This document shows positions 63,953 to 64,000 of a stretch of 64,000 nucleotides of DNA, piece after piece. The notes below the pieces were generated by a model that ran no database searches, was not told the DNA's origin, and was given only the letters and a program-made list of their open reading frames with translations. The stretch is from JAYPWI01 sp038135065. GTDB lineage: Bacteria > Actinomycetota > Acidimicrobiia > Acidimicrobiales > Poriferisodalaceae. The stretch covers positions 148,876 to 212,875 of the forward strand of contig JAYPWI010000001.1 in the NCBI GenBank assembly GCA_038135065.1, written 5' to 3'. Position numbers and translations under genes: made by a program. Within the stretch, counting starts at the first letter, position 1, and the number at the start of each line of letters is the position of its first letter.

Positions 63953-64000
63953 AGTTTGGGTGTTAGGTGCACTTTACGGATATCGAGAGGACTACTAGAC

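Noticed and set aside
63964..63983. TTAGGT half-site near the right edge as an IdeR/DtxR iron box
   Set aside because: Only one half matches the palindromic consensus and the gene it would control lies outside the window.

Overview
The window is gene-dense, GC-rich bacterial chromosome that looks like a draft or metagenome-assembled actinobacterial scaffold, most plausibly class Acidimicrobiia. The signs are many luciferase-like (LLM) F420-type oxidoreductases, a GlnR-type box before an ammonium transporter, EgtB, a SUF iron-sulfur system that includes SufU and a Rieske protein, GYWLV-type propeller repeats on a secreted protease, and many -10-like hexamers only 6-8 nt before start codons (leaderless transcripts). 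No rRNA, tRNA, CRISPR array, insertion sequence or phage gene was seen. There are two assembly gaps (32219-32228 and 50230-50329), each inside a gene that can be reconstructed across it.

Layout. 1-8 kb: LLM oxidoreductases, EgtB, a hotdog-like protein, a giant indolepyruvate:ferredoxin oxidoreductase and a ferritin-like protein. 8-18 kb: GlnR-box/amtB, a secreted subtilisin with propeller repeats, a phosphatase, an M18 aminopeptidase and membrane protein pair, an anchored metalloprotease, an LLM pseudogene, a rhomboid protease and an Fe-superoxide dismutase. 18-22 kb: a minus-strand run of LLM, P450, EamA exporter and DUF4262 genes, divergent from an SDR. 22-34 kb: three GGDEF/EAL cyclic-di-GMP proteins, a Trx-fold protein, a PspC protein, and an acyl-CoA dehydrogenase resembling methylsuccinyl-CoA dehydrogenase. 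34-43 kb: MutY, a UGSC-family gene whose signature residue is encoded by in-frame TGA (a likely selenoprotein), PilT, flavin reductase, MauE, an FtsH-like protease, oligopeptidase B, a gamma-carbonic-anhydrase fold protein and another LLM enzyme.

43-54 kb is a SUF island: sufB, then malyl-CoA lyase, a second CoA-ester lyase and a small Cys4 protein, then sufD-Rieske-sufC; after a DivIVA-like coiled-coil gene and a NUDIX gene come sufC2-sufS-sufU on the other strand. The three SUF promoter regions share the inverted repeat CNCTA-N6-TAGTR, which looks like a common operator. 54-64 kb: an M20 peptidase, FAD monooxygenase, PPOX/FDOR protein, ThDP enzyme, amidase, glutamine-synthetase-like ligase, MBL hydrolase and an ABC ATPase.

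The most notable observations are the UGSC selenoprotein candidate with a hairpin where a bacterial SECIS would lie, the SUF operator with duplicated sufC and embedded C-C lyases, the leaderless promoter pattern, and the two repairable assembly gaps.
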